Part shown: piece after piece, positions 50,920 to 60,752 of the stretch | Numbering within the stretch: the first letter of the stretch is position 1 | How the letters are laid out: every line of letters begins with the position of its first letter | Source of the DNA: an uncultured Kordia sp. | GTDB taxonomy: Bacteria > Bacteroidota > Bacteroidia > Flavobacteriales > Flavobacteriaceae | NCBI RefSeq assembly: GCF_947496985.1 | Contig: NZ_CANMEZ010000002.1 | Coordinates: 248,001-312,000, forward strand | DNA length: 64,000 nt | Direction of reading: 5' to 3' | Notes under the pieces: model-generated | The model's database searches: none | What the model was told of the DNA's origin: nothing | Seen by the model: the letters and a program-made list of their open reading frames with translations, nothing else | Program-made: the position numbers and the translations under genes

Positions 50920-53442
50920 TTAGAAATGGAATCCGAATGCTCCAGTTACTCCAAATTGGCGTGCGTCAATATTGTTTTTGTAATTTCCTCGGAAGTTAAA
51001 ATCGATTCGAAAAACTTTGAAGATGTTTCCGATTCCTAATGAATATTCCCAGTATATTTTGTCATTTGGTGCAATTCCTTGTGGTGTAATGCTACTAAAT
51101 GGCAAACTTTGAAACGCTGGCACATTCATATCAACATTATCTTGAGATATTCTTCCCCAAACTCCTCGAACACCAACAATCTCACGTAAATTTAACTTCC
51201 TCAAAAAAGGAATTCTTGAAAAAATACGTCCGTTGAAATTGTGTTCTATGTGTAATGATGTATAGGTATCTGTTACAAATTCGTAGAAGTTTAATTGTGA
51301 AAATGTATTATGAATAGAGAAATATGCTTGATTTCCTGGCACTACATTTAATAAACTTAATGGAACTGTTCCAAATGTTTTTCCTGCTTCCAAAGTTGTA
51401 TATGTACGTCCAAATCCTCCAATTTGAAATGGTTGTCTATAGAATAATTGCACCCTAGAATAATTGAAATCACTATTAAAAAGTCCTTCAATACCTCTAC
51501 TATAATTTAAATAGATTCTTGGAAAATCATCATTAACTACTTTTCGTTCTACTCCATGACGAATGGTTTTTCTTCCCGGTGTCATATCAATAGAAAAGTT
51601 TACTTCAGACTGAACCAAACGATCATTTATACCATTTGGAGCTTGCGGATCAATATAAGATAAACTAAATGTTGTAGGTGAAGCCGATCGCATGGTTTTA
51701 TAGGAACTTCCCAAGCGCATGGTAATATTTTTCCAAGGTTCCATTTGCACAGCAAACGTAGTCAGATTAATATTCGTTAATCGGTCACTATTCCCACTAG
51801 CAAACAATGCTGATGAAGCAAAACTTCTTCCTAATACATTATCATTTACTGTTAAACTTACACCAGTTTGCTCAACATCTCTACGATTTCCTGCTGAAAC
51901 AATTAAACGATTTTTTGGATCTAACAACCACTTTCCAGAAATTCCGTATTTAAATCTGTTGTCTTTAAAACCATATGCTCCGTATCCTTCAATACGCCAT
52001 TTATCATTTGGCCCAAAATAAGTTCTTCCTCCTGCGCGCAAACGAATTCCTTCTACATCATTGAATCCAAAAGTGGAAAAAATTGGTCCATAATCTAGGT
52101 TGTATTTATCAAACTCTACATAACCAGATGCTAATATGGAAGCCAAACTATACAAGCGTTTAAACTTTGGAACGGTCTTTAAGGTATCTAGCATTTTATA
52201 CACCCCTTTTTCATCCTTGTTTAGTTTTTCCATTCGGTTTTCAGCCCAAAAAGCATCATCACGTTCGTAAATTTCTTCGTTAAATGGATTTATTTCTTCT
52301 TTATAGAACTCAGCAGACTTTTCTTCATCAAACACATAATTATCATATAATGTTGTACGCTTTCCGTACACACCTTTTGATTTTTCCTTTTTATTTAATG
52401 CGAAATCTGACAACATATAATCTCGCTTTAGCAAGAATACAGAATCATTCAATACATCAAACTCTTGTTCTATATAAATTTCTTTTACCCAGTTTATATT
52501 AGCACTTTTACTTGCTTGAAGGTTAATTTTTTTTATCGCAAACGTAGAATCATTCACCCAAAAATCACCTTTAAATGTCAATTCATTTTTACGTCTTGGA
52601 TAAAATATAATGTTATAACAATATTTGTTATCAATATAAGCCGTATCTGCTAATACATAATTGTATGTATTGATTCCTGTACGTGATAATGGGCTTGTAA
52701 AACTCTTGTCAAAAAACTTCAAATAATTATTATAAATATCGTAATCGGCATATAAATCTTTGATAAAAGCAGTAATCGTTTCATTGCTACTAAATCCTGA
52801 ATTCTTATTTCCAATCAGGTCTTCTTTGACTTTATTTTTCACGTTATCTCCAAATACTTTGGAAACAGCTTCATTAATAAAGATTGGTAAATATGTTTTT
52901 CCAGTAACGCTAGACGTATCAATTTCATTGAAGATAAATTCCATTCCGCGAAACAGCCTACTTTTCATCATAGCACTGTCAATCGTATTCAAGTCAAACT
53001 CTACTTTTTCGTATTTGTCATACGCATATTGTTTAAATTGATTCACACCATTGAAACGCTTTCGTTTCCATATTTTTCGTAGAATATCAATTGCCGGATT
53101 GTTCTTTTTTGGTTGTTTTCCCGAAACTACAACTACGGCTTTTAGTTTTTCTCCTTCTTCAAGGACAATCTCCATTTTGTAATTTACACGTTTCTCCAAC
53201 TTGATCTTCTTTGTGGTAAAGCCAACAAAGGAAACCACAATAACATCATATGTTTTTTCTGACTCTAAATAGAAACGTCCGTTTTCATTACTAATGGTTC
53301 CTTCAATTGAATTTTCAAATACAACATTGGCAAAAGGTACGGGTTCACCTGATGCATCTTTGATTAATCCACTTACTTTCGTCTGTGAATATCCTGTGTA
53401 ACAAAATAAAAGGGCTAAAAAACAATATAATGTAGTCTTCAA
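50920..53442 (-). CDS. DUF5686 / carboxypeptidase-regulatory-like outer-membrane protein
   Basis: 840 residues. Signal peptide (LALLFCYTGYSQ), a carboxypeptidase-regulatory-like domain at ~20-95 (VSGLIKDASGEPVPFANVVF, GTISNENGRFYL), then the DUF5686 body with NNPAIDILRKIWKRKRFNG near residue 115, FWVNDSTFAIKKINLQASKSANINW near 300, and a C-terminal barrel ending VTGAFGFHF. The family is widespread in Bacteroidota and presumed to be outer-membrane; its role is not known. It is monocistronic with its own terminator. It is about 70 bp downstream of the pdhB stop, separated by another terminator. Confidence 0.88.
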   Translation of the reverse strand: MKTTLYCFLALLFCYTGYSQTKVSGLIKDASGEPVPFANVVFENSIEGTISNENGRFYLESEKTYDVIVVSFVGFTTKKIKLEKRVNYKMEIVLEEGEKLKAVVVVSGKQPKKNNPAIDILRKIWKRKRFNGVNQFKQYAYDKYEKVEFDLNTIDSAMMKSRLFRGMEFIFNEIDTSSVTGKTYLPIFINEAVSKVFGDNVKNKVKEDLIGNKNSGFSSNETITAFIKDLYADYDIYNNYLKFFDKSFTSPLSRTGINTYNYVLADTAYIDNKYCYNIIFYPRRKNELTFKGDFWVNDSTFAIKKINLQASKSANINWVKEIYIEQEFDVLNDSVFLLKRDYMLSDFALNKKEKSKGVYGKRTTLYDNYVFDEEKSAEFYKEEINPFNEEIYERDDAFWAENRMEKLNKDEKGVYKMLDTLKTVPKFKRLYSLASILASGYVEFDKYNLDYGPIFSTFGFNDVEGIRLRAGGRTYFGPNDKWRIEGYGAYGFKDNRFKYGISGKWLLDPKNRLIVSAGNRRDVEQTGVSLTVNDNVLGRSFASSALFASGNSDRLTNINLTTFAVQMEPWKNITMRLGSSYKTMRSASPTTFSLSYIDPQAPNGINDRLVQSEVNFSIDMTPGRKTIRHGVERKVVNDDFPRIYLNYSRGIEGLFNSDFNYSRVQLFYRQPFQIGGFGRTYTTLEAGKTFGTVPLSLLNVVPGNQAYFSIHNTFSQLNFYEFVTDTYTSLHIEHNFNGRIFSRIPFLRKLNLREIVGVRGVWGRISQDNVDMNVPAFQSLPFSSITPQGIAPNDKIYWEYSLGIGNIFKVFRIDFNFRGNYKNNIDARQFGVTGAFGFHF

Positions 53443-53462
53443 ATTCTTATGTTTTAAAAAAC

Positions 53463-53498
53463 AAAAACTTCATCAACAAACATGCCGATGAAGCTTTT
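53463..53498 (-). terminator. Terminator of the pyruvate dehydrogenase E1 beta gene
   Basis: In minus-strand sense GCTTCATC ... GATGAAGT with a T5GT3 tail, 21 bp past the stop at 53519. Confidence 0.75.
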
Positions 53499-53518
53499 CT
53501 TATGTTAAAAATACTTTT

Positions 53519-54496
53519 TTACTTGTACATAACTTTTTTTACAGCGTTGATAACGTCGTTTTTATTTGGCAACCATTCTTCCAATAACACTGGAGAATAT
53601 GGTGCTGGTGTATCTGCTGTATTTATTTTTTGAATTGGCGCATCTAAATAATCAAATGCTTCTGCTTGTACTTGGTATACTATTTCTGTTGAAACGTTTC
53701 CAAATGGCCATGCTTCTTCTAAAATAACCAATCTATTTGTTTTCTTTACTGACTTTATAATTGCCGCACTATCCATTGGGCGTACTGTTCGTAAATCAAT
53801 TACTTCACATGAAATACCCTCTTTAGCTAGCTCATCAGCAGCTTTGTATGCTTCTTTTATAATTTTTCCAAAAGAAACAATCGTAACGTCAGTTCCTTCG
53901 CGTTTGATATCTGCAACTCCTAATGGAATTGTATATTCTCCTTCTGGAACTTCTCCTTTGTCACCATACATTTGTTCAGACTCCATAAAAATAACAGGAT
54001 CGTCATCTCTAATTGCAGTTTTCAATAAACCTTTTGCATCATATACATTAGATGGAACGACAACTTTTAAACCTGGGCAATTTGCAAACCAGCTTTCAAA
54101 AGCTTGTGAATGTGTTGCTGCTAATTGTCCAGCAGAAGCTGTTGGACCACGAAATACAATTGGAATATTTAACTGACCACCAGACATTTGACGCATTTTC
54201 GCAGCGTTGTTGATGATTTGATCAATTCCTACCAATGCAAAGTTAAAAGTCATGAACTCAATAATTGGTCTGTTTCCGCCCATAGCAGAACCAACCCCAA
54301 TTCCGGCAAAACCTAATTCGGCAATTGGTGTATCAATTACACGATCTGCTCCAAACTCATCAAGCATTCCTTTTGAAGCTTTATATGCTCCATTATATTC
54401 GGCAACTTCTTCTCCCATTAAGTAAATGCTATCATCTGCTCGCATTTCTTCGCTCATAGCTTCAGCTACCGCTTCTCTAAACTGTATTGTTCTCAT
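53519..54496 (-). CDS. pdhB: Pyruvate dehydrogenase E1 component, beta subunit
   Basis: 325 residues, the normal E1-beta length. It begins MRTIQFREAVAEAMSEEM and has the thiamine-pyrophosphate-interface stretch LMGEEVAEYNGAYKASKGM with its catalytic Glu near residue 28. It also has RVIDTPIAELGFAGIGVGSAM, FRGPTASAGQLAATHSQAFE and VIDLRTVRPMD. With E1-alpha it decarboxylates pyruvate and acetylates E2 lipoyl groups. The alpha subunit and E2 are not adjacent here, which is common in flavobacteria. Branched-chain 2-oxoacid dehydrogenase beta is similar, but the sequence reads closer to PdhB. Confidence 0.93.
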   Translation of the reverse strand: MRTIQFREAVAEAMSEEMRADDSIYLMGEEVAEYNGAYKASKGMLDEFGADRVIDTPIAELGFAGIGVGSAMGGNRPIIEFMTFNFALVGIDQIINNAAKMRQMSGGQLNIPIVFRGPTASAGQLAATHSQAFESWFANCPGLKVVVPSNVYDAKGLLKTAIRDDDPVIFMESEQMYGDKGEVPEGEYTIPLGVADIKREGTDVTIVSFGKIIKEAYKAADELAKEGISCEVIDLRTVRPMDSAAIIKSVKKTNRLVILEEAWPFGNVSTEIVYQVQAEAFDYLDAPIQKINTADTPAPYSPVLLEEWLPNKNDVINAVKKVMYK

Positions 54497-55013
54497 ACAA
54501 TTGTTGTTATTTTAAAAAAGTGAAAAACAAAAATAACAATTAATTCCAAAAATGGGAATTACAAAATCAAACATTTGTTAAAGTATTGCGTTTTTATGAT
54601 ATCTTTAGGAAAATAGAGAATCCTTTACTAATCTTCTTTATTTTTTTGAACAAAAAATCATAGAACTAAAGATTAAATAATTTCTACTATAAAAAACCTT
54701 CAAAATACTTTTTATAAAACTGATTTCAAAAAAGTTATATTATTATTGTTTTGGAAGTATACAATACTATTACATTCTTGAAATACATACTATTTAGGCC
54801 TATTTTCATTAAATTATTAAAAATATATTAAGCCAGACTATCATAAAAACATGATAAATTAGCCTTAAAAAAGCCAATACATTATTAATAATTAAAAGAA
54901 AACAGCAAAAAATAAAAAATAATTAAATTTTATTATGCATGCATAGTATTTTTAGGGAAATTATCAGTATCTTCGTAAAAAATTTCTAAAAACACTAAAA
55001 ACATATATTACCA
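54497..55013. other. Intergenic region between divergent pdhB and etfB
   Basis: 517 bp, very AT-rich, with no protein-like frame. On the plus strand TATCTTCG (54968-54975), 39 bp upstream of etfB, resembles a -7 box with one mismatch; no good -33 partner is visible. I see no hairpin of note. Confidence 0.4.
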
Positions 55014-55760
55014 ATGAAGATATTAGTATGTATTAGTCACGTACCTGACACTACTTCAAAAATCAATTTTACGGAAGGAGATACAAAATTTGATACTACT
55101 GGTGTACAGTTTGTGATTAACCCAAATGATGAGTTTGGATTAACACGTGCAATGTGGTTCAAAGAAAAGCAAGGAGCATCTGTAGATGTTGTAAATGTAG
55201 GAGGAGCAGAAACTGAACCTACATTACGTAAAGCATTAGCTATTGGAGCTGATGGTGCAATCCGTGTGAATGCAGAAGCAACAGACGGATTTTTTGTTGC
55301 AAAACAATTAGCAGCTGTCGCAAAAAATGGTAGTTACGACTTGGTAATTGCAGGTAGAGAATCAATTGATTACAATGGAGGAATGGTTCCTGGAATGTTA
55401 GCTGAATTAATTGATGCTAATTTTGTAAATAACTGTATCAGTCTAGAAATTGACGGAACTGCTGTAAAAGCAACTCGTGAAATTGATGGAGGAAAAGAAA
55501 CTTCTAATACATCTTTACCATTAGTAATTGGTGGACAAAAAGGATTAGTTGAAGAAACTGATTTACGTATTCCAAACATGAGAGGAATTATGATGGCACG
55601 TAAAAAACCATTAACTGTTGTTGACGCTACTGATGCGGAAAAAGAAACTGCTGCCGTTAAATTTGAAAAACCAGCACCAAAAGGAGCTGTAAAGTTAGTT
55701 GACGCAGATAACATTGATGAATTAATCAACTTACTTCACAACGAAGCAAAAGTGATTTAA
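55014..55760 (+). CDS. etfB: Electron transfer flavoprotein, beta subunit
   Basis: 248 residues, usual length. It begins MKILVCISHVPDTTSKINF and has the AMP-binding region DGFFVAKQLAAVAKNGSYDLVIAGRESIDYNGGMV near residue 85 and the signature LPLVIGGQKGLVEETDLRIPNMRGIMMARKKPL near 170. With EtfA it forms the soluble FAD/AMP heterodimer that takes electrons from acyl-CoA and other dehydrogenases and passes them to the quinone pool via ETF dehydrogenase. etfA follows after 44 bp. No dehydrogenase gene is adjacent. Confidence 0.95.
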   Translation: MKILVCISHVPDTTSKINFTEGDTKFDTTGVQFVINPNDEFGLTRAMWFKEKQGASVDVVNVGGAETEPTLRKALAIGADGAIRVNAEATDGFFVAKQLAAVAKNGSYDLVIAGRESIDYNGGMVPGMLAELIDANFVNNCISLEIDGTAVKATREIDGGKETSNTSLPLVIGGQKGLVEETDLRIPNMRGIMMARKKPLTVVDATDAEKETAAVKFEKPAPKGAVKLVDADNIDELINLLHNEAKVI

Positions 55761-55804
55761 TCATTTTTTAATGTTTCAATTATTTAATCTTTAAATTAGA
55801 AAAA

Positions 55805-56773
55805 ATGTCAGTTTTAGTATATACAGAATCAGATCAAGGAAAACTTAAAAAAGCAGCTTTTGAAGTTGCTTCATATGCAAAAGAAGTTGCAAACCAATTA
55901 GGAACAACAGTTACAGCAGTTAGTATCAATGCAGAAGATACTGCCGAATTAGGAAAATACGGTGTAGATAAAGTATTAAATGTATCAGCAGATAACTTAA
56001 AAGACTTCAACGCAAAAGCATATGCTTCAGTTGTACAACAAGCAGCTCAAAATGAAGATGCTAAAGTTGTAATTGTAAGCTCAAGTGCAGATAGCAAAAC
56101 ATTAGCACCAGGCTTAGCTGTAGGATTGCAAGCAGGATATGCTTCAAATGTAGTTGCTGCGCCAACTAGTACAAGTCCATTTACAGTAAAAAGAACTGCT
56201 TTCACAAACAAAGCATTCAATTTTACAGAAATCAATTCAGATGTGAAAATTGTTGGAGTTTCTAACAATGCTTTCGGATTGGTTGAAAATACAGGTGCCG
56301 CTGCTGCGGAATCTTTCTCTCCAAACTTAGATGACTCTTTATTTGGAGTAAAAGTTGAAAACGTAGATAAAGTAACTGGAAAAGTTACCATTGCAGATGC
56401 AGACGTAGTAGTTTCAGCAGGAAGAGGATTAAAAGGTCCAGAAAACTGGGGAATGGTAGAAGAATTAGCAGATGTTTTAGGCGCTGCAACAGCATGTTCA
56501 AAGCCAGTTTCAGACTTAGGATGGAGGCCACATGGAGAACATGTTGGACAAACTGGAAAGCCAGTTGCTTCTAACCTATACATTGCTATCGGAATTTCTG
56601 GAGCAATTCAGCATTTAGCAGGAATCAATGCTTCTAAAGTAAAAGTTGTCATCAATACAGATGCAGAAGCACCTTTCTTTAAAGCGGCTGATTACGGTGT
56701 TGTAGGAGATGCTTTTGAAGTAGTTCCACAGCTAATCGAAAAATTGAAAGAATTTAAAGCGAATAACGCATAA
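55805..56773 (+). CDS. etfA: Electron transfer flavoprotein, alpha subunit
   Basis: 322 residues. The C-terminal FAD-binding domain contains ADVVVSAGRGLKGPENWG near residue 200, the conserved PVSDLGWRPHGEHVGQTGK near 236, and YIAIGISGAIQHLAGINASK near 260. The N-terminal half is the ETF alpha/beta-type domain. It partners EtfB, encoded 44 bp upstream on the same transcript. A strong terminator at 56800-56843 ends the pair. Confidence 0.95.
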   Translation: MSVLVYTESDQGKLKKAAFEVASYAKEVANQLGTTVTAVSINAEDTAELGKYGVDKVLNVSADNLKDFNAKAYASVVQQAAQNEDAKVVIVSSSADSKTLAPGLAVGLQAGYASNVVAAPTSTSPFTVKRTAFTNKAFNFTEINSDVKIVGVSNNAFGLVENTGAAAAESFSPNLDDSLFGVKVENVDKVTGKVTIADADVVVSAGRGLKGPENWGMVEELADVLGAATACSKPVSDLGWRPHGEHVGQTGKPVASNLYIAIGISGAIQHLAGINASKVKVVINTDAEAPFFKAADYGVVGDAFEVVPQLIEKLKEFKANNA

Positions 56774-56799
56774 TTTTTTTTAAATTGTACCCAACTAAG

Positions 56800-56843
56800 G
56801 GCTGTCTAAAATGGGTAATCCCTTCTTTTAGACAGCCTTTTTT
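56800..56843 (+). terminator. etfBA terminator
   Basis: GGCTGTCTAAAA (56800-56811) / TTTTAGACAGCC (56826-56837) and a T-tract; the loop has a GGG..CCC mini-stem. Confidence 0.92.
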
Positions 56844-56866
56844 TATGTTCATGCATTCACAAACAG

Positions 56867-57505
56867 ATGAGTTTAGTAAAACTAAATATTAAAGGAATTT
56901 CATACAGCCAAACACAAAATGGAGCATATGCGCTTATTTTGAATGAAGTTGATGGAGACCGAAAACTACCTATTGTAATTGGCGCTTTTGAAGCCCAATC
57001 AATTGCTATTGCGTTAGAAAAAGAAATAAAACCACCAAGGCCACTAACGCATGATCTTTTTAAAAACTTTGCAGATAGATTTGATATCGTTGTCAAACAA
57101 GTAATTATTCACAAATTAGTTGATGGCGTTTTCTATTCAAGTATTATTTGCGAACGCGATAAAATTGAAGAAATTATAGATGCTCGAACTTCCGATGCTA
57201 TTGCTTTAGCATTACGTTTTGATGCACCTATTTTTACCTATAAAACAATTTTAGACAAAGCTGGAATTTTCTTAAAACTTACCTCCAAAGAAGAGGAAGA
57301 AGCTGCAGAAAAAGAAAGTATTGTTGTTGACGAATTGTTTACAGAAGAAGATTCAGAAATTGTTGAAAACAATCCTGAGAATGGATTCAAAACACTTTCA
57401 CTTCAAGAATTATACAATATGTTAGATGGCGCTGTAGCTGATGAAGATTATGAAAAAGCAGCCAGACTGCGCGATGAGATTTCTAACAGAGAAAATAAAA
57501 AATAA
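56867..57505 (+). CDS. Bifunctional nuclease domain protein with C-terminal UVR motif
   Basis: 212 residues. The N-terminal ~140 residues are the BFN (DUF151) domain: YALILNEVDGDRKLPIVIGAFEAQSIAIALE, LTHDLFKNF, ARTSDAIALALRFDAPIFTY. An acidic linker leads to a UvrB/UvrC interaction motif at the end (LYNMLDGAVADEDYEKAARLRDEIS). Some BFN proteins cleave DNA and RNA in vitro; their cellular role is unclear, and the UVR motif suggests contact with repair or Clp-type proteins. The nucleoside transporter gene follows 12 bp later, so they share a transcript. Confidence 0.9.
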   Translation: MSLVKLNIKGISYSQTQNGAYALILNEVDGDRKLPIVIGAFEAQSIAIALEKEIKPPRPLTHDLFKNFADRFDIVVKQVIIHKLVDGVFYSSIICERDKIEEIIDARTSDAIALALRFDAPIFTYKTILDKAGIFLKLTSKEEEEAAEKESIVVDELFTEEDSEIVENNPENGFKTLSLQELYNMLDGAVADEDYEKAARLRDEISNRENKK

Positions 57506-57517
57506 AATCCATTTTAT

Positions 57518-59272
57518 ATGCGAAAATTTTTAGCAAGTATTCTTACTTTTTTTTGTGTACTTTTTACTGTAAATGCACAAGAAATTGATGGTACATGGAA
57601 CTTTAGTAATATTCAAAATTCGTTGAGTGAAAATATCATTCCTATTACCAAAAATGATAAATTAACACTAAAGGCAGGAGAGTTTCAATATCAACTTGCC
57701 GCAAAAAACAATTTAAAAGCTAGTGGAGATTATATCTATCAAAATAACCTATTGGTTTTTTATTACAATGAACCAACAGATACGATTCGTAAATACAAAA
57801 TCTCTACGCTAACAGATTCTACATTAGTTTTTAACGAAAAAAGTGTTTCGTATCATTTTACAAAAAAAATAGAAGAAGCTACAAATACTACTACTACACA
57901 GTCCGAAACATCACAAATAATTCCAAGTGAAGGATTTAGTGTAAATAGCTTACTTAGAGGAATCTTAGGAATGTTTGTATTGCTTATCATTGCCTTTTTG
58001 TTTAGTAGCAATCGTAAAGCAATTAATTGGAGAACTGTTGGAATAGGCTTGTTTTTTCAATTAATCATAGCGATCTCTATATTAAAAGGAAAAGATATTG
58101 GATTTTCAATAGGAAATACCAGACTAGATTTAGGCTTTGTTTCAAATTCTTTTGAATTTATAGGTCAGCTATTTATAAATATATTAAACTATACAAAGGC
58201 TGGAAGTGAATTTCTGTTTGGAGGCATGATGAATGTTGAATCATTTGGTTTCATCTTTGCATTTCAAGTATTACCAACAATTATTTTCTTCTCAGCATTA
58301 ACCTCAGTTTTATTTTACTTAGGTTTAATTCAAAGAATAGTAAAAGGAATGGCTTGGTTTTTAACAAAAATCTTAGGAATTTCTGGAGCAGAAAGTTTAT
58401 CCGTTGCCGGAAATATCTTTTTAGGTCAAACTGAAGCACCTTTATTAATAAAAGCGTACTTAGAAAAAATGACGCGTTCCGAAATCTTGCTGGTCATGAT
58501 TGGAGGAATGGCAACAGTTGCTGGAGCCGTATTGGCAGCTTATATAGGATTTTTGGGCGGAGATGATCCAGCTTTACAACTCGTATACGCAAAACACTTA
58601 TTAGCTGCTTCTGTAATGGCTGCACCAGGTGCCATTGTAATTTCTAAAATGTTATATCCACAACAAGATAAGGTTGATAATAATGTTGAAGTTTCACAAG
58701 AAAAAATAGGTTCAAACATACTCGATGCTATTGCAAACGGAACTACGGAAGGTTTAAAACTTGCCGTAAATGTTGGAGCAATGTTATTAGTTTTTGTAGC
58801 ATTCATTGCTATGATTAATGGTATTTTTGGATGGATTGGTGATATTACCTCTTTAAATGATTGGATGGCTGCAAACACTCCATATCCTAGTTTTTCACTT
58901 GAAGCCATCTTGGGAACTGTGTTTGCTCCTTTAATGTGGCTAATTGGTGTTGCTAGTGAAGATATGTCACTAATGGGACAATTACTTGGAATCAAACTAG
59001 CAGCTAGTGAATTTATTGGATACATACAATTAGCAGAATTAAAGAATGTAGCGAATGCAACGCATTTAACGTATAATAAATCTATTATTATGGCAACATA
59101 TATGTTGTGTGGTTTTGCCAACTTTGCTTCTATCGGAATTCAAATTGGAGGAATTGGTTCATTAGCTCCAGGACAACGTAAAACACTTTCTGAATTTGGT
59201 ATTAAAGCATTAATTGGAGGAACAATTGCTTCCTTAATTTCCGCTACCATTGCAGGAATGTTGATTGGATAA
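57518..59272 (+). CDS. Concentrative nucleoside transporter (CNT/NupC type) with secreted N-terminal domain
   Basis: 584 residues. The C-terminal ~430 residues are CNT: GILGMFVLLIIAFLFSSNRKAINWR, GQTEAPLLIKAYLEKMTRSEI (the nucleoside/Na+ site G-Q-T-E), MIGGMATVAGAVLAAYIG and ICCGFANFASIG-like LCGFANFASIGIQIGG. Unusually, a signal-peptide-like start (FLASILTFFCVLFTVNAQ) and about 110 residues with lipocalin-like strands (IDGTWNFSNIQNS) precede it. The transporter takes up nucleosides with Na+ or H+. With thyA, a deoxynucleoside kinase and DHFR elsewhere in the window it belongs to nucleotide supply. A terminator follows. Confidence 0.9.
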   Translation: MRKFLASILTFFCVLFTVNAQEIDGTWNFSNIQNSLSENIIPITKNDKLTLKAGEFQYQLAAKNNLKASGDYIYQNNLLVFYYNEPTDTIRKYKISTLTDSTLVFNEKSVSYHFTKKIEEATNTTTTQSETSQIIPSEGFSVNSLLRGILGMFVLLIIAFLFSSNRKAINWRTVGIGLFFQLIIAISILKGKDIGFSIGNTRLDLGFVSNSFEFIGQLFINILNYTKAGSEFLFGGMMNVESFGFIFAFQVLPTIIFFSALTSVLFYLGLIQRIVKGMAWFLTKILGISGAESLSVAGNIFLGQTEAPLLIKAYLEKMTRSEILLVMIGGMATVAGAVLAAYIGFLGGDDPALQLVYAKHLLAASVMAAPGAIVISKMLYPQQDKVDNNVEVSQEKIGSNILDAIANGTTEGLKLAVNVGAMLLVFVAFIAMINGIFGWIGDITSLNDWMAANTPYPSFSLEAILGTVFAPLMWLIGVASEDMSLMGQLLGIKLAASEFIGYIQLAELKNVANATHLTYNKSIIMATYMLCGFANFASIGIQIGGIGSLAPGQRKTLSEFGIKALIGGTIASLISATIAGMLIG

Positions 59273-59301
59273 AAACACGGTTAATAACCTATTGATAAAA
59301 T

Positions 59302-59338
59302 ACAAACGCTTTGGTCTATAATCAAAGCGTTTTTTTTA
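59302..59338 (+). terminator. Terminator after the nucleoside transporter gene
   Basis: AACGCTTTG / CAAAGCGTT stem, loop of 9 bases, T8 tail. Confidence 0.9.
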
Positions 59339-59388
59339 TTTTTACACACTACAAAACTGTATCGCATTATCATAAAAAAGAAAGCATC

Positions 59389-60213
59389 ATGAGACAATAT
59401 TTAGACCTCGTAAAACATGTACTGGAAAACGGAAATGAAAAAGGAGATCGTACAGGAACGGGAACAAAAAGTGTATTTGGACATCAAATGCGTTTTGATC
59501 TGAATGAAGGTTTTCCTATGGTAACGACTAAAAAATTGCACTTAAAATCTATAATTCATGAACTTTTATGGTTTATTAAAGGTGATACGAATGTAAAATA
59601 TTTACAAGAAAATGGAGTCCGAATTTGGAATGAATGGGCAGATAAAAACGGTGATTTAGGACCTGTATACGGGCATCAATGGCGTAATTGGAATAGCGAG
59701 AGTATTGATCAATTAGCAGAAGTAATTGAAACGCTAAAAAACAATCCTAACAGTAGACGTATGTTGGTTTCTGCTTGGAATCCAAGTGTATTGCCAAACA
59801 CAAAAATTTCATTTAGTGAAAATGTTGCCAATGGAAAAGCTGCTTTGCCTCCATGTCATGCATTTTTCCAATTTTATGTAGCAGATGGAAAACTATCTTG
59901 TCAACTATACCAAAGAAGTGCCGATGTATTTTTAGGTGTCCCTTTCAATATTGCATCTTATGCGCTATTAACAATGATGATGGCGCAAGTATGTGGATAT
60001 GAATATGGAGATTTTATTCATACGTTTGGAGATGCACATATATACAGTAATCACTTTGAACAATTAGAACTTCAGCTAACGAGAGAACCTTTTCCTTTAC
60101 CAACAATGAAAATGAATCCTGAAATCAAAAGTATTTTCGATTTCAAATTTGAAGATTTTGAATTGGTAAATTATCAACATCACCCACATATAAAAGGAGC
60201 GGTTGCTATTTAA
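59389..60213 (+). CDS. thyA: Thymidylate synthase
   Basis: 274 residues from the ATG at 59389 ([26 protein letters not shown]). The frame is open upstream to 59311, but that stretch overlaps the terminator and is not family-like. The catalytic Cys is in [20 protein letters not shown], followed by [20 protein letters not shown] and [15 protein letters not shown]. It methylates dUMP with methylene-tetrahydrofolate, producing dihydrofolate, which the DHFR encoded at 62071 recycles. Three small genes (60219, 60753, 61573) lie between them on the same strand. Confidence 0.96.
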   Translation: MRQYLDLVKHVLENGNEKGDRTGTGTKSVFGHQMRFDLNEGFPMVTTKKLHLKSIIHELLWFIKGDTNVKYLQENGVRIWNEWADKNGDLGPVYGHQWRNWNSESIDQLAEVIETLKNNPNSRRMLVSAWNPSVLPNTKISFSENVANGKAALPPCHAFFQFYVADGKLSCQLYQRSADVFLGVPFNIASYALLTMMMAQVCGYEYGDFIHTFGDAHIYSNHFEQLELQLTREPFPLPTMKMNPEIKSIFDFKFEDFELVNYQHHPHIKGAVAI

Positions 60214-60218
60214 TTTAT

Positions 60219-60746
60219 ATGCGGCCACGGTTCATTATATTATCTGATTTATGGGGAAGGCAAAAATCAGCGTGGACTCATTTATATATTGAAAAATTAG
60301 CTTCTGAATTTGACATTCAATATTACGATTGTTGTCAACTAGGAAATGTAAATACCGAAATATATACACAAGACAATTTACACCAACAATTTATTTCTTT
60401 TGGAATTGAAACTGCGGTCAAAAGTTTAATTCAATTAGAAAAAAAACCTGCGCATATACTTGCGTTTAGTATTGGAGGTACAATTGCTTGGAAAGCTGCT
60501 TTACTTGGATTACCTTTAATATCATTATATGCAATTTCTGCAACACGCTTACGACATGAGATCAATATTCCTAAAAAAACTATTCAATTATATTTTGGAA
60601 TCAATGATCCATATAAACCATCAGCAGATTGGTGCAATCAATTTACAAATGAAAAAATAGTGCTACTTGATGGTGAAACACATGAAATGTATCAGAAAGA
60701 AAAAATTGCAACTTTAGTTTGTAACAATATAATAGCAGCTAATTAA
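60219..60746 (+). CDS. Small alpha/beta-hydrolase-like protein
   Basis: 175 residues starting 5 bp after thyA. The order of elements fits a reduced alpha/beta hydrolase: FIILSDLWGRQKSAW at the N-terminus, the nucleophile-elbow-like LAFSIGGTIAWKAALLG near residue 85 (G-x-S-x-G reduced to F-S-I-G-G), YFGINDPYKPSADW near 130 with a possible catalytic Asp, and DGETHEMYQKE near 150 with a possible His. No substrate can be named. Tight spacing with thyA and the following GNAT gene (6 bp) shows an operon. Confidence 0.65.
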   Translation: MRPRFIILSDLWGRQKSAWTHLYIEKLASEFDIQYYDCCQLGNVNTEIYTQDNLHQQFISFGIETAVKSLIQLEKKPAHILAFSIGGTIAWKAALLGLPLISLYAISATRLRHEINIPKKTIQLYFGINDPYKPSADWCNQFTNEKIVLLDGETHEMYQKEKIATLVCNNIIAAN

Positions 60747-60752
60747 TCAACT

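Noticed and set aside
54497-55013. Possible riboswitch or small RNA upstream of etfB
   Set aside because: No stable hairpins or conserved motifs can be seen; the DNA is simply AT-rich.
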